Source: JAKACA01 sp963769255
GTDB taxonomy: Bacteria; Actinomycetota; Acidimicrobiia; Acidimicrobiales; Bog-793
DNA length: 64,000 nt
Direction: 5' to 3'
Assembly (NCBI GenBank): GCA_963769255.1
Contig: CAVYKV010000001.1
Coordinates: 2,480,001 to 2,544,000 of the forward strand
Part shown: positions 36,397-43,566 of the stretch, piece after piece
Position numbering within the stretch: position 1 is the first letter of the stretch
How the letters are laid out: every line of letters starts with the position of its first letter
Translations under genes and position numbers: made by a program
Notes under the pieces: model-generated
Told to the model about the DNA's origin: nothing
Databases searched by the model: none
What the model saw: the letters and a program-made list of their open reading frames with translations, nothing else

Positions 36397-36910
36397 ATGT
36401 TCGACAAACGCCTCGGGCTTGGCTCGCGCTGTCCGGATCGATATCGACGGCGTGATCGAAGGGACGACCGGCTCAGCACCTCGCACGCGACGCCCATCCG
36501 GAATCGCGAGTCTGTCTGCACTCCTCGTAACCGGCGCCATCACCTTGCTGCTCCTGGCCAGCACCACCGCAGGGGTGGCCGCGGCCCCGCGGACGACTCC
36601 ACCGATGGGAAAGCAACTGGCCGAGCTGAAGGGTCGCGACACCGTCACCCCCGACAGTTTCGGTTTCTCGGCCGCGATCTCGGGCACGACCGCTGTAGTG
36701 GGCGAGCCGTTCCACGCCAAAGGCGCCGGCCGGGCGTACGTGTTCTCCAAGACCTCCACCGGCTGGCAGCAGGTCGTCGAGCTGAACGGCTCCGACACCG
36801 TCGCCGACGACGAGTTCGGCACCTCCGTCGCCATCTCGGGCACGAACGCGATCGTCGGTGCGCCGTCCCATGCCAACCATGCCGGCCGGGCGTACGTGTT
36901 CCAAGCCTGA
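36397..36910 (+). pseudogene. Short secreted FG-GAP protein, copy 3, start out of frame
   Basis: ATG 36397 has ggaggggg 8 nt upstream, but the export signal ('LSALLVTGAITLLLLAS') and two to three FG-GAP repeats lie in the +1 frame, which opens at TTG 36419. Copy 1 shows the same offset. The chain ends after 'GRAYVFQA' with far fewer repeats than its paralogues, so the 3' part has been lost. It lies about 150 bp upstream of an ECF sigma gene. Confidence 0.65.
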
Positions 36911-37066
36911 GGTCACGAGCGCCGGAGGGGGCGCTCGCAAGCGTCGAGACCGGACCGTGAAGAGCCCCTTCGAAGCTTCAGGCAGGCGACTTCGAAAGTC
37001 GTTGACGGTTTTGGAGCCGAGCCGGCCATGTAAGGCTGTGAACCTGCGCCGGGAGGGGGCGGCTGG

Positions 37067-37618
37067 ATGAGTGAGTCGGCCGGCTACTTGGATTCCGCAG
37101 TACGTTTCGAGTCGTTCTATAACGCCCAGTACCGCGAGATCTCCGGTTACGTGCGGCGCCGCGTCCCCGAGCACGAAGCGCCCGATGTGATCGCCCAAGT
37201 CTTCGCGGTCGCCTGGCGGCGCTTCGAGCATGTGCCGGACCCGCCGGAAGATCGGCTCTGGCTCTTTGGCGTGGCCCGCCGTAGCGTCGCCGACCACCGA
37301 CGCTCGGGGTTGCGACGCCTTCGGCTCCACGCCCGCCTCGCGCGGGATTTGCGTCCGGTATCGCAACCGATCAGCAGTCCAGATCCGCTTCACGCCAGCG
37401 TCACCGCCGCGATTGAGAAGCTGCGGCCAAGGGACCGCGAAGTGCTTCAGCTGGTGCTGTGGGACGACCTCACCCACGCCGAAGCTGCTGCCGTCCTCGG
37501 TTGCTCGGTCAATGCGGTCGAGCTCCGGTTCCGTCACGCGCAAGACCGCATCCGCAAGGCCCTCGGTGTGACTCCGACCTCCGTCGAGCGCCCCGACATC
37601 CAGCTCGGTCCAACTTGA
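37067..37618 (+). CDS. ECF-type RNA polymerase sigma factor
   Basis: This 183-residue protein has its ATG after a gggaggggg ribosome site. Region 2 ('FESFYNAQYREISGYVRRRV...VFAVAWRRFEHVP') and region 4 ('LRPRDREVLQLVLWDDLTHAEAAAVLGCSVNAVELRFRHAQDRIRKAL') are complete. The next gene starts 2 nt after its stop and encodes a transmembrane FG-GAP protein with a cytosolic head, in the position where anti-sigma factors normally sit. Confidence 0.92.
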   Translation: MSESAGYLDSAVRFESFYNAQYREISGYVRRRVPEHEAPDVIAQVFAVAWRRFEHVPDPPEDRLWLFGVARRSVADHRRSGLRRLRLHARLARDLRPVSQPISSPDPLHASVTAAIEKLRPRDREVLQLVLWDDLTHAEAAAVLGCSVNAVELRFRHAQDRIRKALGVTPTSVERPDIQLGPT

Positions 37619-37620
37619 CA

Positions 37621-39015
37621 ATGGAGAAGCCAGAAGTGAACCTCGACCAGCTGATCCGCGATGTCAACCCGGCGTCTTCGGGCACAGTACCGGGACCCGA
37701 GTCCTCAGAGGCGCGGATGATTCTGTCGGCGCTGACCGACGATCCGTCTCGGCGCGGCGGATCGCGCCGGCTCCAAGCGGGGCCGTGGACCCGTCGCGCG
37801 TTGGTCGTGGCAATGGCCGCCTCCGTCCTGGCGGTGGTCCTCGTCCCGCTGATTCACCACCTCGCCACTCCCACCAAGACGCCAACCTCCCCGAGCGTGC
37901 CGCGGATCGCCAAGCAGCTGGCGGTGCTGACGGCCTCCGATGGCGTCGCCGGCAGCTGCTTTGGCTCAGCGGTTGCCGTTTCGGGCAACACGGCTGTCCT
38001 GGGTGCCCCCTGCCATGGCCCGTTCGGGCGGGCGTACCTGTTCACGAGGACCAGCGCCGGATGGAGGGAGGTCGCCGAGCTGAAGCCCTCGGGCGGTCCT
38101 GGCAGCTGCTTTGGCTCCGCGGTCGCCATCTCGGGTTCCACCGCTGTCGTGAACGACGCCTGTTACTCGGGCGACACTGGGCGGCTTTACGTGTTCACGA
38201 GGGAGGCCACCGATTGGAGGATGACAGGTCGGCTGGAGGGCTCCGATACCACCGGCAACGATAAGTTCGGCTACCCGGTGGCCATCTCGGGCGCCACAAT
38301 TGTCGCGGGCGCATCTCAGCACGAGACATATGCCGGCCGGGCGTACGTATTTCAGAAGACGACCGGCGGCTGGAAGCAGACCGCCGAGCTGAAGGGCTCC
38401 GACACGGTCATCGGCGATTCGTTCGGTTGGTCTGTCGGCATCTCGGGAAGCACGGTCGTGGTGGGTGCATCAGGCTCCGCCAGTGGTGCACCGACGTGGG
38501 ATGGGAGTACCGGGCGGGCGTACGTGTTCGCCAGGACGGCTGGCGGCTGGAAGCAGACCGCCGAGCTGAAGGGCTCCGACACGGTCGCCACGGACGCGTT
38601 CGGGTCGTCGGTCGCCATATCCGGCACCACCGTCGTCGTCGGTGCGCAGGACGCGAGAAGGACCGGCCGGGCGTACGTCTTCACGAAGACCGCGAACGGC
38701 TGGACCCAGGTCGCCGAGCTGAAGGGATCGAGCGCAGCCGGCCTCTTCGGCTACTCAGTGGGCATTTCCGGGAACACAGTCTTGGTGGGCGCACCGGTCG
38801 TGGGCGAAGAAATGAGCTTTCCAAGCAGGGCTCCCGGCCAGGCCTACGCGTACACGAAGACCGCGGCCGGCTGGACTCAAGACGCCGAGCTGAGGGGCTC
38901 CGGCGCTGTGCGGGGCGACTCGTTCGGCTATTGGGTCGCCGTCTCGGGTCCCATCGCCATGGTGGGTGCGCCGGCTGCGCAAGGCGGCGGCCGGGCGTAT
39001 GTGTTTCATGTCTGA
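37621..39015 (+). CDS. Single-pass membrane FG-GAP protein, candidate anti-sigma/surface sensor
   Basis: This is a 464-residue protein. Residues 1-58 are cytosolic and charged ('EVNLDQLIRDVNPA'), followed by one transmembrane helix (~61-80, 'ALVVAMAASVLAVVLVPLI'). About seven FG-GAP repeats outside the cell complete it. The layout is that of a membrane anti-sigma factor whose sensor is a beta-propeller; the head has no recognisable zinc anti-sigma motif. It is translationally close to the ECF sigma gene. The repeats are uninterrupted, unlike the other three copies, which makes it the best-preserved member. Confidence 0.85.
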   Translation: MEKPEVNLDQLIRDVNPASSGTVPGPESSEARMILSALTDDPSRRGGSRRLQAGPWTRRALVVAMAASVLAVVLVPLIHHLATPTKTPTSPSVPRIAKQLAVLTASDGVAGSCFGSAVAVSGNTAVLGAPCHGPFGRAYLFTRTSAGWREVAELKPSGGPGSCFGSAVAISGSTAVVNDACYSGDTGRLYVFTREATDWRMTGRLEGSDTTGNDKFGYPVAISGATIVAGASQHETYAGRAYVFQKTTGGWKQTAELKGSDTVIGDSFGWSVGISGSTVVVGASGSASGAPTWDGSTGRAYVFARTAGGWKQTAELKGSDTVATDAFGSSVAISGTTVVVGAQDARRTGRAYVFTKTANGWTQVAELKGSSAAGLFGYSVGISGNTVLVGAPVVGEEMSFPSRAPGQAYAYTKTAAGWTQDAELRGSGAVRGDSFGYWVAVSGPIAMVGAPAAQGGGRAYVFHV

Positions 39016-39226
39016 CACAGACCCGGCGAACTGTGACCACGTCAACGCGTTCGACACGCTCGCCATCCCGGCGCCGCACGCCCTGGACGCCGGCGCCCTC
39101 CCCGCCTACCACGCCGACCCGTTCGACGGGATGCTCATCGCACAAGCGCGGATTGAAGGCCTCACCCTGATCACCGTTGATGGGAGGTTCGCCGAGTACG
39201 ACGTCGCCCTTCTCTCGATGCAATGA
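39008..39226 (+). pseudogene. C-terminal half of a VapC-type PIN toxin
   Basis: From 39041 the frame encodes 'AFDTLAIPAPHALDAGALPAYHADPFDGMLIAQA' and ends 'LLSMQ'. It is nearly identical to the last ~60 residues of the vapC at 41238-41618. The N-terminal half with the first catalytic Asp is absent, and 11 unrelated codons precede it. About 90 bp after the stop also match the region after 41618, so a segment was duplicated or deleted here. Confidence 0.75.
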
Positions 39227-39339
39227 CCGAAGTAGAGCGCGGACTTGGCATCAGGGTCGCCAGAACTCAACCGCCTACTGCGAACGGGGCATTCTCGCAG
39301 CTCAGGACCGGGCAGTTCGCCTTGCTTGCGGCTCGCGCC

Positions 39340-39678
39340 TCATAGGTCGAGAAGGAACGTCAGGGAGCGAGCTACAGCGAACAGTGCTTCCTGGTCCACA
39401 GTGCCGAGACGAGCGACGAGACGGTGGTCGGAGACGGACTTCACGTCCTCACACTTGGCGTAACTGGTCTCGTCGAGGCCACTGGTTGCTGGGTCGATCT
39501 CGACATGAGACGGAAGGCCGCGCTCTCTCGTCGTGCAGGGCACCACGATCACCACGCCGGCCTGGCTCTGGTTCAACCGGTCTGCCGAAACGACCACCGC
39601 GGGTCGCCGGCCTGCCTGCTCACGTCCGACGGGTTCGCCGAAGTCGACAAGCCAGATCTCGCCTCGACGGGCACTCAC
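39340..39678 (-). CDS. MazF/PemK-family endoribonuclease toxin
   Basis: The GTG at 39678 starts 'SARRGEIWLVDFGEPVGREQAGRRPAVVVSAD', the hallmark N-terminus of MazF; the protein has 112 residues. 'PCTTRERGLPSHVEI' and the central Asp/Ser residues fit the RNA-cleaving fold. The start overlaps the antitoxin stop by 4 nt, so the antitoxin is made first. It should cleave mRNA when the antitoxin is degraded. Confidence 0.9.
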   Translation of the reverse strand: MSARRGEIWLVDFGEPVGREQAGRRPAVVVSADRLNQSQAGVVIVVPCTTRERGLPSHVEIDPATSGLDETSYAKCEDVKSVSDHRLVARLGTVDQEALFAVARSLTFLLDL

Positions 39679-39914
39679 GTCGAGCGGTCGGACAGGGCCC
39701 CGCTCTCGATCCAGCGCTCGGCCTCGATCTCCCGCCAAGCCTCGTCATCTCCGCGCAACTCTGCGTAACGGCGGGTGAGGTGGTCGAAGAAGATGCGTCG
39801 TTCGAGGGCGTCGGCCGCTTCGTCGAGCAGCTCGGTCATCGGGCGGCCGGTCGCTCTCGCCAGGTGAGCGAAGCGGTCCCTCGTCTGTTGGCTCACCCTG
39901 ATCGTCGTGCTCAC
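39675..39914 (-). CDS. Ribbon-helix-helix antitoxin of the MazF pair
   Basis: This is a 79-residue protein starting at GTG 39914. 'TTIRVSQQTRDRFAHLARATGRPMTELLDEAADALE' is a ribbon-helix-helix DNA-binding domain. The acidic, tryptophan-rich C-terminus is the toxin-binding part. It is translated ahead of, and coupled to, the MazF gene. Confidence 0.88.
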   Translation of the reverse strand: MSTTIRVSQQTRDRFAHLARATGRPMTELLDEAADALERRIFFDHLTRRYAELRGDDEAWREIEAERWIESGALSDRST

Positions 39915-39921
39915 GAGGTTC

Positions 39922-39952
39922 AGTATACAAAATCGTAGATCATTTCGTCTAC
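39922..39952 (-). promoter_or_regulatory. Leaderless promoter and operator of the MazF-type pair
   Basis: On the minus strand TATACT (39922-39927) lies 7 nt before the GTG. TAGACG (39946-39951) is a -35-like hexamer 18 nt away. The inverted repeat GTAGA/TCTAC (39935-39952) covers the spacer, so antitoxin binding would block RNA polymerase. Confidence 0.65.
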
Positions 39953-40155
39953 AACGCCGGATGTAACGGCGCAGCCGCTCTCTCGAGTGGCCGCAACCTT
40001 GCCGAACAGGTCGGTCTGTGCCACTCCTCGCTCGCGAATGTCCAGGCAGCGGATTGCGGCTCGAGAGCGACAGGGCGGAAGGCGGTGGGCGCTTGCCGGT
40101 GGGTCAGGAGCGGCATGCCATTTCTACCGCCTGACCTGGCCTTTCCCGGCCGGTC

Positions 40156-40190
40156 GGTGTCGGAGAACCGCGTCGCGAATCTGCGACTGG
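40156..40190. repeat. REP-like repeat, copy 1
   Basis: This is one of three ~36-bp elements in the toxin-antitoxin region. The right half, TCGCGAATCTGCGACTGG, is shared by all three and can form a hairpin (TCGC, 6-nt loop, GCGA). This copy is one base shorter than the others in the left half. Together with the FG/TA gap it fills the 310-bp gene-free stretch 39961-40270, in which nothing else was recognised. Confidence 0.7.
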
Positions 40191-40270
40191 GTGTGTCCTG
40201 GGGTTCACGTGGGGGGTGCCCTCGTCGTGGCGGCTGTTCAACCACGTTGCGGGCGGCTTGTAAGCCGGAT

Positions 40271-40290
40271 ATGACTACAATCGTGGTCAT
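40271..40290 (+). promoter_or_regulatory. Operator and leaderless promoter of the YefM/RelE-type pair
   Basis: ATGACTAC-AATC-GTGGTCAT is an inverted repeat with one mismatch per arm of 8. The -10 TACAAT (40276-40281) sits in its middle, 7 nt before the ATG at 40289. Confidence 0.65.
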
Positions 40291-40561
40291 GACGCGCACG
40301 CTCCCACTTGCCGAGATCAAGGCGCATCTCTCGGAGATCGTCGACCGGATAGAGCAACAGCATGATCGGGTCATCTTGACTCGCAACGGCCGCCCGGCTG
40401 CCGTGATCGTGAGTCCGGAGGACCTGGACGCCCTCGAGGACACCCTGGACTTGCTCTCAGATCCCGAGGCACTGGCAGAGATCCGCGCTGCGCAGGACGA
40501 CTTCACGGCCGGTCGAGTCCTTGTTGGGGACGAGTTGCGAGACAAGTACCTTCGTCGGTGA
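40289..40561 (+). CDS. Phd/YefM-family antitoxin
   Basis: The ATG at 40289 is preferred because TACAAT lies 7 nt upstream and the protein then starts 'MTRTLPLAEIKAHLSEIVDRI'; an in-frame ATG at 40271 would add six residues. The protein has 90 residues. 'HDRVILTRNGRPAAVIVSPEDLDAL' is the Phd/YefM core. The acidic C-terminal helix should wrap the toxin encoded downstream. Confidence 0.88.
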   Translation: MTRTLPLAEIKAHLSEIVDRIEQQHDRVILTRNGRPAAVIVSPEDLDALEDTLDLLSDPEALAEIRAAQDDFTAGRVLVGDELRDKYLRR

Positions 40562-40833
40562 CGCCTGCGGCCTACCGACTCGCCGTCGCGGCGACTGCCG
40601 AACGTTCGCTGGCTCGTCTACCTGCGGCGGCCGCAGCTGCGATCGTAGAGTTCATGCTCGGCGACCTCCTCTCCGAGCCGCACCGAGTCGGGCACCGGCT
40701 GCAGCGGGAGCTCGAGGGACTGCTCGCCGCGAGGCGCGGCCCTTACCGGGTCGTCTACGAAGTTGACGACGACAGCGGCGTCGTCAATGTCCTGCGTATC
40801 GATCACCGTGCCGACGTCTATCGACGGCACTGA
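40558..40833 (+). CDS. RelE/ParE-superfamily toxin
   Basis: This 91-residue protein has its GTG overlapping the antitoxin stop by 4 nt. 'YRLAVAATAERSLARLPAAAAAAIVEF' and 'LEGLLAARRGPYRVVYEVDDDSGVVNVLRIDHRADVYR' are the RelE helix pair and the terminal beta sheet with basic catalytic residues. It should cleave ribosome-bound mRNA. Confidence 0.9.
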   Translation: MTPAAYRLAVAATAERSLARLPAAAAAAIVEFMLGDLLSEPHRVGHRLQRELEGLLAARRGPYRVVYEVDDDSGVVNVLRIDHRADVYRRH

Positions 40834-40875
40834 GCTGCTGTCGCAGGGTCCACTCCGGTCCCCTGGCGCTCTCTC

Positions 40876-40911
40876 GGTGTCGGAGGACCGACATCGCGAA
40901 TCTGCGACTGG
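40876..40911. repeat. REP-like repeat, copy 2
   Basis: This is a 36-bp element starting GGTGTCGGAGGACCGAC and ending in the shared TCGCGAATCTGCGACTGG. TCGG/CCGA and TCGC/GCGA can form two adjacent hairpins. It lies just after the RelE-type toxin gene. Confidence 0.75.
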
Positions 40912-40966
40912 TCGTGAGCAGGACGTTCGCCCGTACCTCCGGGCTCCCGGGCAACCGGGGCTGCCG

Positions 40967-40995
40967 TTGACCTACTTAGCTAATCTAGCTAAAAT
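40967..40995 (+). promoter_or_regulatory. Consensus-spaced leaderless promoter with palindromic operator
   Basis: TTGACC (40967-40972) and TAAAAT (40990-40995) are separated by exactly 17 nt, and the ATG follows 6 nt after the -10. TTAGCT-N5-AGCTAA (40976-40992) is a perfect inverted repeat lying between and over the hexamers. Confidence 0.8.
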
Positions 40996-41001
40996 CGGAC
41001 C

Positions 41002-41241
41002 ATGCGCGTCAACATGCACGAAGCGAAGACCAACTTGTCACGGCTGGTTGCCGCTCTCGAGGCAGGTGAAGCCGACGAGGTCGAAATCGCACGCGCCGGC
41101 CATGTCGTGGCCCGCATCGTCCCGCCACGCCCCCGCTCGGCGCGGCAGCCCGGCTATTGGGCCGGCCGAGTCCGCCTGAGCCCCGACTTCGACGAGCTAC
41201 CTGAGGATGTCGCCGCTGCGTTCCGCGGCGAGAAGCCGTGA
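41002..41241 (+). CDS. Phd/VapB-type antitoxin
   Basis: This is a 79-residue protein. 'RVNMHEAKTNLSRLVAALEAGEADEVEIARAGHVVARIVP' is the Phd/YefM-type DNA-binding fold. The C-terminal 'LSPDFDELPEDVAAAFRGE' is the usual VapC-binding tail of this group. The stop overlaps the toxin start. Confidence 0.9.
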   Translation: MRVNMHEAKTNLSRLVAALEAGEADEVEIARAGHVVARIVPPRPRSARQPGYWAGRVRLSPDFDELPEDVAAAFRGEKP

Positions 41242-41618
41242 AGGTCTTGCTCGACACTCACATCCTCTTGTGGTGGCTCGCTGCCGACGAAGCACTGCCA
41301 CCGCGTGCCGCTCAGGTCATCGCGGACTCCGACACGATCGTGCTCGTATCGGCGGCGTCGGTCTGGGAGATCGCCGTCAAGAAGGCTGTTGGCCGACTCG
41401 AGGCGCCTGACGATCTTCTTGACGCCCTGCACACCAGCGCGTTCGACACGCTCGCCATCACGGCGCCGCACGCCATGGAGGCTGGCGCCCTTCCCCGTTA
41501 TCACGCCGACCCGTTTGACCGAATGCTCATCGCGCAAGCCCGGATGGAACGGCTGACCCTGGTCACCGTTGATGACAGGTTTGCCGAGTACGACGTCACC
41601 CTTCTCTCAATGCAATGA
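41238..41618 (+). CDS. vapC: VapC-type PIN-domain ribonuclease toxin
   Basis: This 126-residue protein starts at GTG 41238 within the antitoxin stop. The PIN acidic residues are present: Asp in 'LLDTHILLWWL', Glu in 'VWEIAVK', Asp in 'HADPFDRMLIAQA' and Asp in 'TVDDRF'. It should cleave tRNA or rRNA. The 3' half and about 90 bp downstream are duplicated at 39.0-39.3 kb. Confidence 0.92.
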   Translation: MKVLLDTHILLWWLAADEALPPRAAQVIADSDTIVLVSAASVWEIAVKKAVGRLEAPDDLLDALHTSAFDTLAITAPHAMEAGALPRYHADPFDRMLIAQARMERLTLVTVDDRFAEYDVTLLSMQ

Positions 41619-41701
41619 CCGCCGTCGAGCGCGCAATAAGCGCCAGAGTCGCAAGAACTCAACCGCCTATCGCGATTGGGGCATTCTCCTAGCTCAGGAC
41701 T

Positions 41702-41737
41702 GGTGTCGGAGGACCGACGTCGCGAATCTGCGACTGG
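41702..41737. repeat. REP-like repeat, copy 3
   Basis: This 36-bp element differs from copy 2 by one base (GACGTCGC for GACATCGC). It lies in the 276-bp gap between two vapBC pairs. Confidence 0.75.
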
Positions 41738-41870
41738 CCGTGACCTGCGGTTCAGCTATTCGGTGCCGCAAGCTTCGACCGTCGAACGGGAGCCTGCCCT
41801 GGCTGAGACCTGGTGTCAGAGGGGTGAGGTGGCCGCACCTCTCTTCGGCGGCCTGCCATTCTGAGAGGGG

Positions 41871-41888
41871 TAGCACTTGTGCTATTTT
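41871..41888 (+). promoter_or_regulatory. Operator and leaderless promoter of the second vapBC pair
   Basis: TAGCAC-TT-GTGCTA (41871-41884) is a perfect inverted repeat. TATTTT (41883-41888) overlaps its right end and lies 6 nt before the ATG at 41895. No clear -35 is visible. Confidence 0.6.
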
Positions 41889-41894
41889 GAGCGC

Positions 41895-42146
41895 ATGAGA
41901 ACAGTCGGTCTTCGTGAACTGCGCCAGGACGCTTCCGAAATCGTACGCCAAGTGGAGAACGGCGAGGAGATCGAAATCACGGTGGCAGGTCGGCCCGCCG
42001 CTCGCATAGTCCCGGCCACACCCCGACGCTGGCAGCGTTGGGCCGACATCGCCGACGTGTTCGCAGGACGTCCCGACCCCGCCTGGGAGCAAGACCGGAA
42101 TCTGGTCGACCAGTCCATCGCGGATGCCTGGGATCGCCCCCGATGA
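41895..42146 (+). CDS. Phd/VapB-type antitoxin
   Basis: This 83-residue protein begins at ATG 41895. 'VGLRELRQDASEIVRQVENGEEIEITVAGRPAARIVP' is the canonical Phd-like antitoxin core. The C-terminus 'DQSIADAWDRPR' is the toxin-binding tail found with this VapC type. The stop overlaps the toxin ATG. Confidence 0.92.
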   Translation: MRTVGLRELRQDASEIVRQVENGEEIEITVAGRPAARIVPATPRRWQRWADIADVFAGRPDPAWEQDRNLVDQSIADAWDRPR

Positions 42147-42523
42147 AGGCCATCCTCGACACGAGCGTTGTATTGGCGACCGAGGTGCTGCCGTTGGCCG
42201 GCGAGCTTGCGATCAGCGCGGCGACGCTTGCCGAGCTTCATTTCGGCGTGCTCGTTACCGACGATGCCACGATCCGGGCAGAACGCCTCCGAAGGCTCTC
42301 GGAACTTCAGCGACACTTCGATGCTCTCCCGGTCGACGATGACGTCGCTACGAGCTACGGCCAACTCGCAGCGGCCGCCGTTGCGTCAGGACGTCAACCG
42401 CGTTCGAGGGTGATGGACCTGCTGATCGCCGCCACCGCACACGCCCACGCTGCACGTCTCTACACCCGGAACGCACGAGATTTTGGCGGGATCGACCATC
42501 TCGTCGAGGTCGTCTCTGTCTGA
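42143..42523 (+). CDS. vapC: VapC-type PIN-domain ribonuclease toxin
   Basis: This is a 126-residue protein. 'AILDTSVVLATE' holds the first Asp, 'LAELHFGVL' the Glu, 'RVMDLLIAATAHAH' the third acid and 'TRNARDFGGI' the last. It is the coupled partner of the antitoxin at 41895. A scrap of a close relative's 3' end lies at 36271. Confidence 0.92.
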   Translation: MKAILDTSVVLATEVLPLAGELAISAATLAELHFGVLVTDDATIRAERLRRLSELQRHFDALPVDDDVATSYGQLAAAAVASGRQPRSRVMDLLIAATAHAHAARLYTRNARDFGGIDHLVEVVSV

Positions 42524-42583
42524 CGCGCCTACGAGATCCCCTTTTCCGCAACGCTAGCTATAGCTGGGCGAACGGCGTCGGGC

Positions 42584-43143
42584 TTATCCCGTTCGCTGTG
42601 ATGCGTCGGTAGGTGGATTCGCGCCGCGTCGGCGAAGTTCAACGATCGCCACACATTCGCCCGATCCAGTCAGCCCTGTGGGGAAGCGGTAGGCAGCGAC
42701 GACCCGCGGCGGCGTGTACTGCACTCGGGCATCGGCTCGGGGGCGGAACTGTGCACTGGCCTGCGGTCGCCCGTCCAGGCCGAAGACGCCCGTGACGCTG
42801 CCGTCCAGCTCCGACGGCAGCGTGAGGGTGCCGCTCCGCCCGCGGTACGTCTGGCCGTCGGCGTGCGGTAGAGGAACAGTTCTGTGCCGAAAGCGGTGGC
42901 GAGGTCAGCCACGGTGCCGGTGAGCTCCACGCGACGGCGGCCCCGATCGACGTCGCCGACGCGAAGGTGGTACTCGCGGGCGAAGAGCATGATCACCGTG
43001 ACATCCGCTTCCGACGCGCCGTAGGTGCTTGCGAACTCTTCTCGCGACAGCCGCCCCGCCGGAGGGTCGGGTCGCCGCAGGTGCACCGACACCGTCCCCT
43101 CCGCAGCGGCGTCCACGACGCCAATGGGCTCGTCGTCGGGCAC
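42584..43143 (-). pseudogene. Truncated S53 (sedolisin/kumamolisin) peptidase: prodomain and start of catalytic domain
   Basis: From GTG 43143 the frame gives the pro-kumamolisin activation domain: 'VSVHLRRPDPPAGRLSREEF', 'ELTGTVADLATAFGTELFLY'. Near 42,860 one base is lost, and the other frame continues 'DGQTYRGRSGTLTLPSELDG...YTPPRVVAAYRFPTGLTGSGECVAIVEL', the first strand of the peptidase. It stops at 42584. The Ser-Glu-Asp catalytic part is wholly missing, so this is a dead fragment. Confidence 0.8.
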
Positions 43144-43566
43144 CTCCTAGTCGCTGCCGGGAGATCGACCCGACTTGCACCAGGCGTCATGGCGTCATCA
43201 TGGGCGCGACGGATCCAAGTCGAGCCCGCTTCGGAGGCGGTTCGATGACCGCTTTACGCGCGGCGGGCGACCCTGAGTAGCGGACCACCCCTCGGCGCAC
43301 CGCTCGCTCTCGTTGCCGCCGCCCTCTGTCGCGGCCGTTGCCGTCTGTCGAAGATACCTGCGTCACCGTCCTCTCCTCGTGACACCGCCTTTGTACTATG
43401 ACTGTCACGTAACGAGCTCTCCAAGGCGAGTATGCCGCGGCGCCGACTGGCGGCGCTGTCGGCGTCTTGGCCACGGGGTTCCCGTCCAGGCGCTGCGGCG
43501 GTCCGTGGCGCCCGGGCAAATCTCTATGCGCGTCGGGCGGCTCGTCGAAGGGGGAGGTTCAGGTCG
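43144..43566 (+). promoter_or_regulatory. Gene-free upstream region of the peptide-uptake operon
   Basis: No convincing gene lies in these 423 bp. CGTGACA (43378-43384) and TGTCACG (43403-43409) are inverted 7-bp arms 18 bp apart. TACTAT (43394-43399) between them could be a -10, so a dimeric regulator may control the operon here. A G-rich ribosome site precedes ATG 43567. Confidence 0.45.

Noticed and set aside
40156..41737. CRISPR-like array
   Set aside because: Only three repeats, spaced about 720-830 bp apart with genes between them, and no cas genes; REP-like elements fit better.
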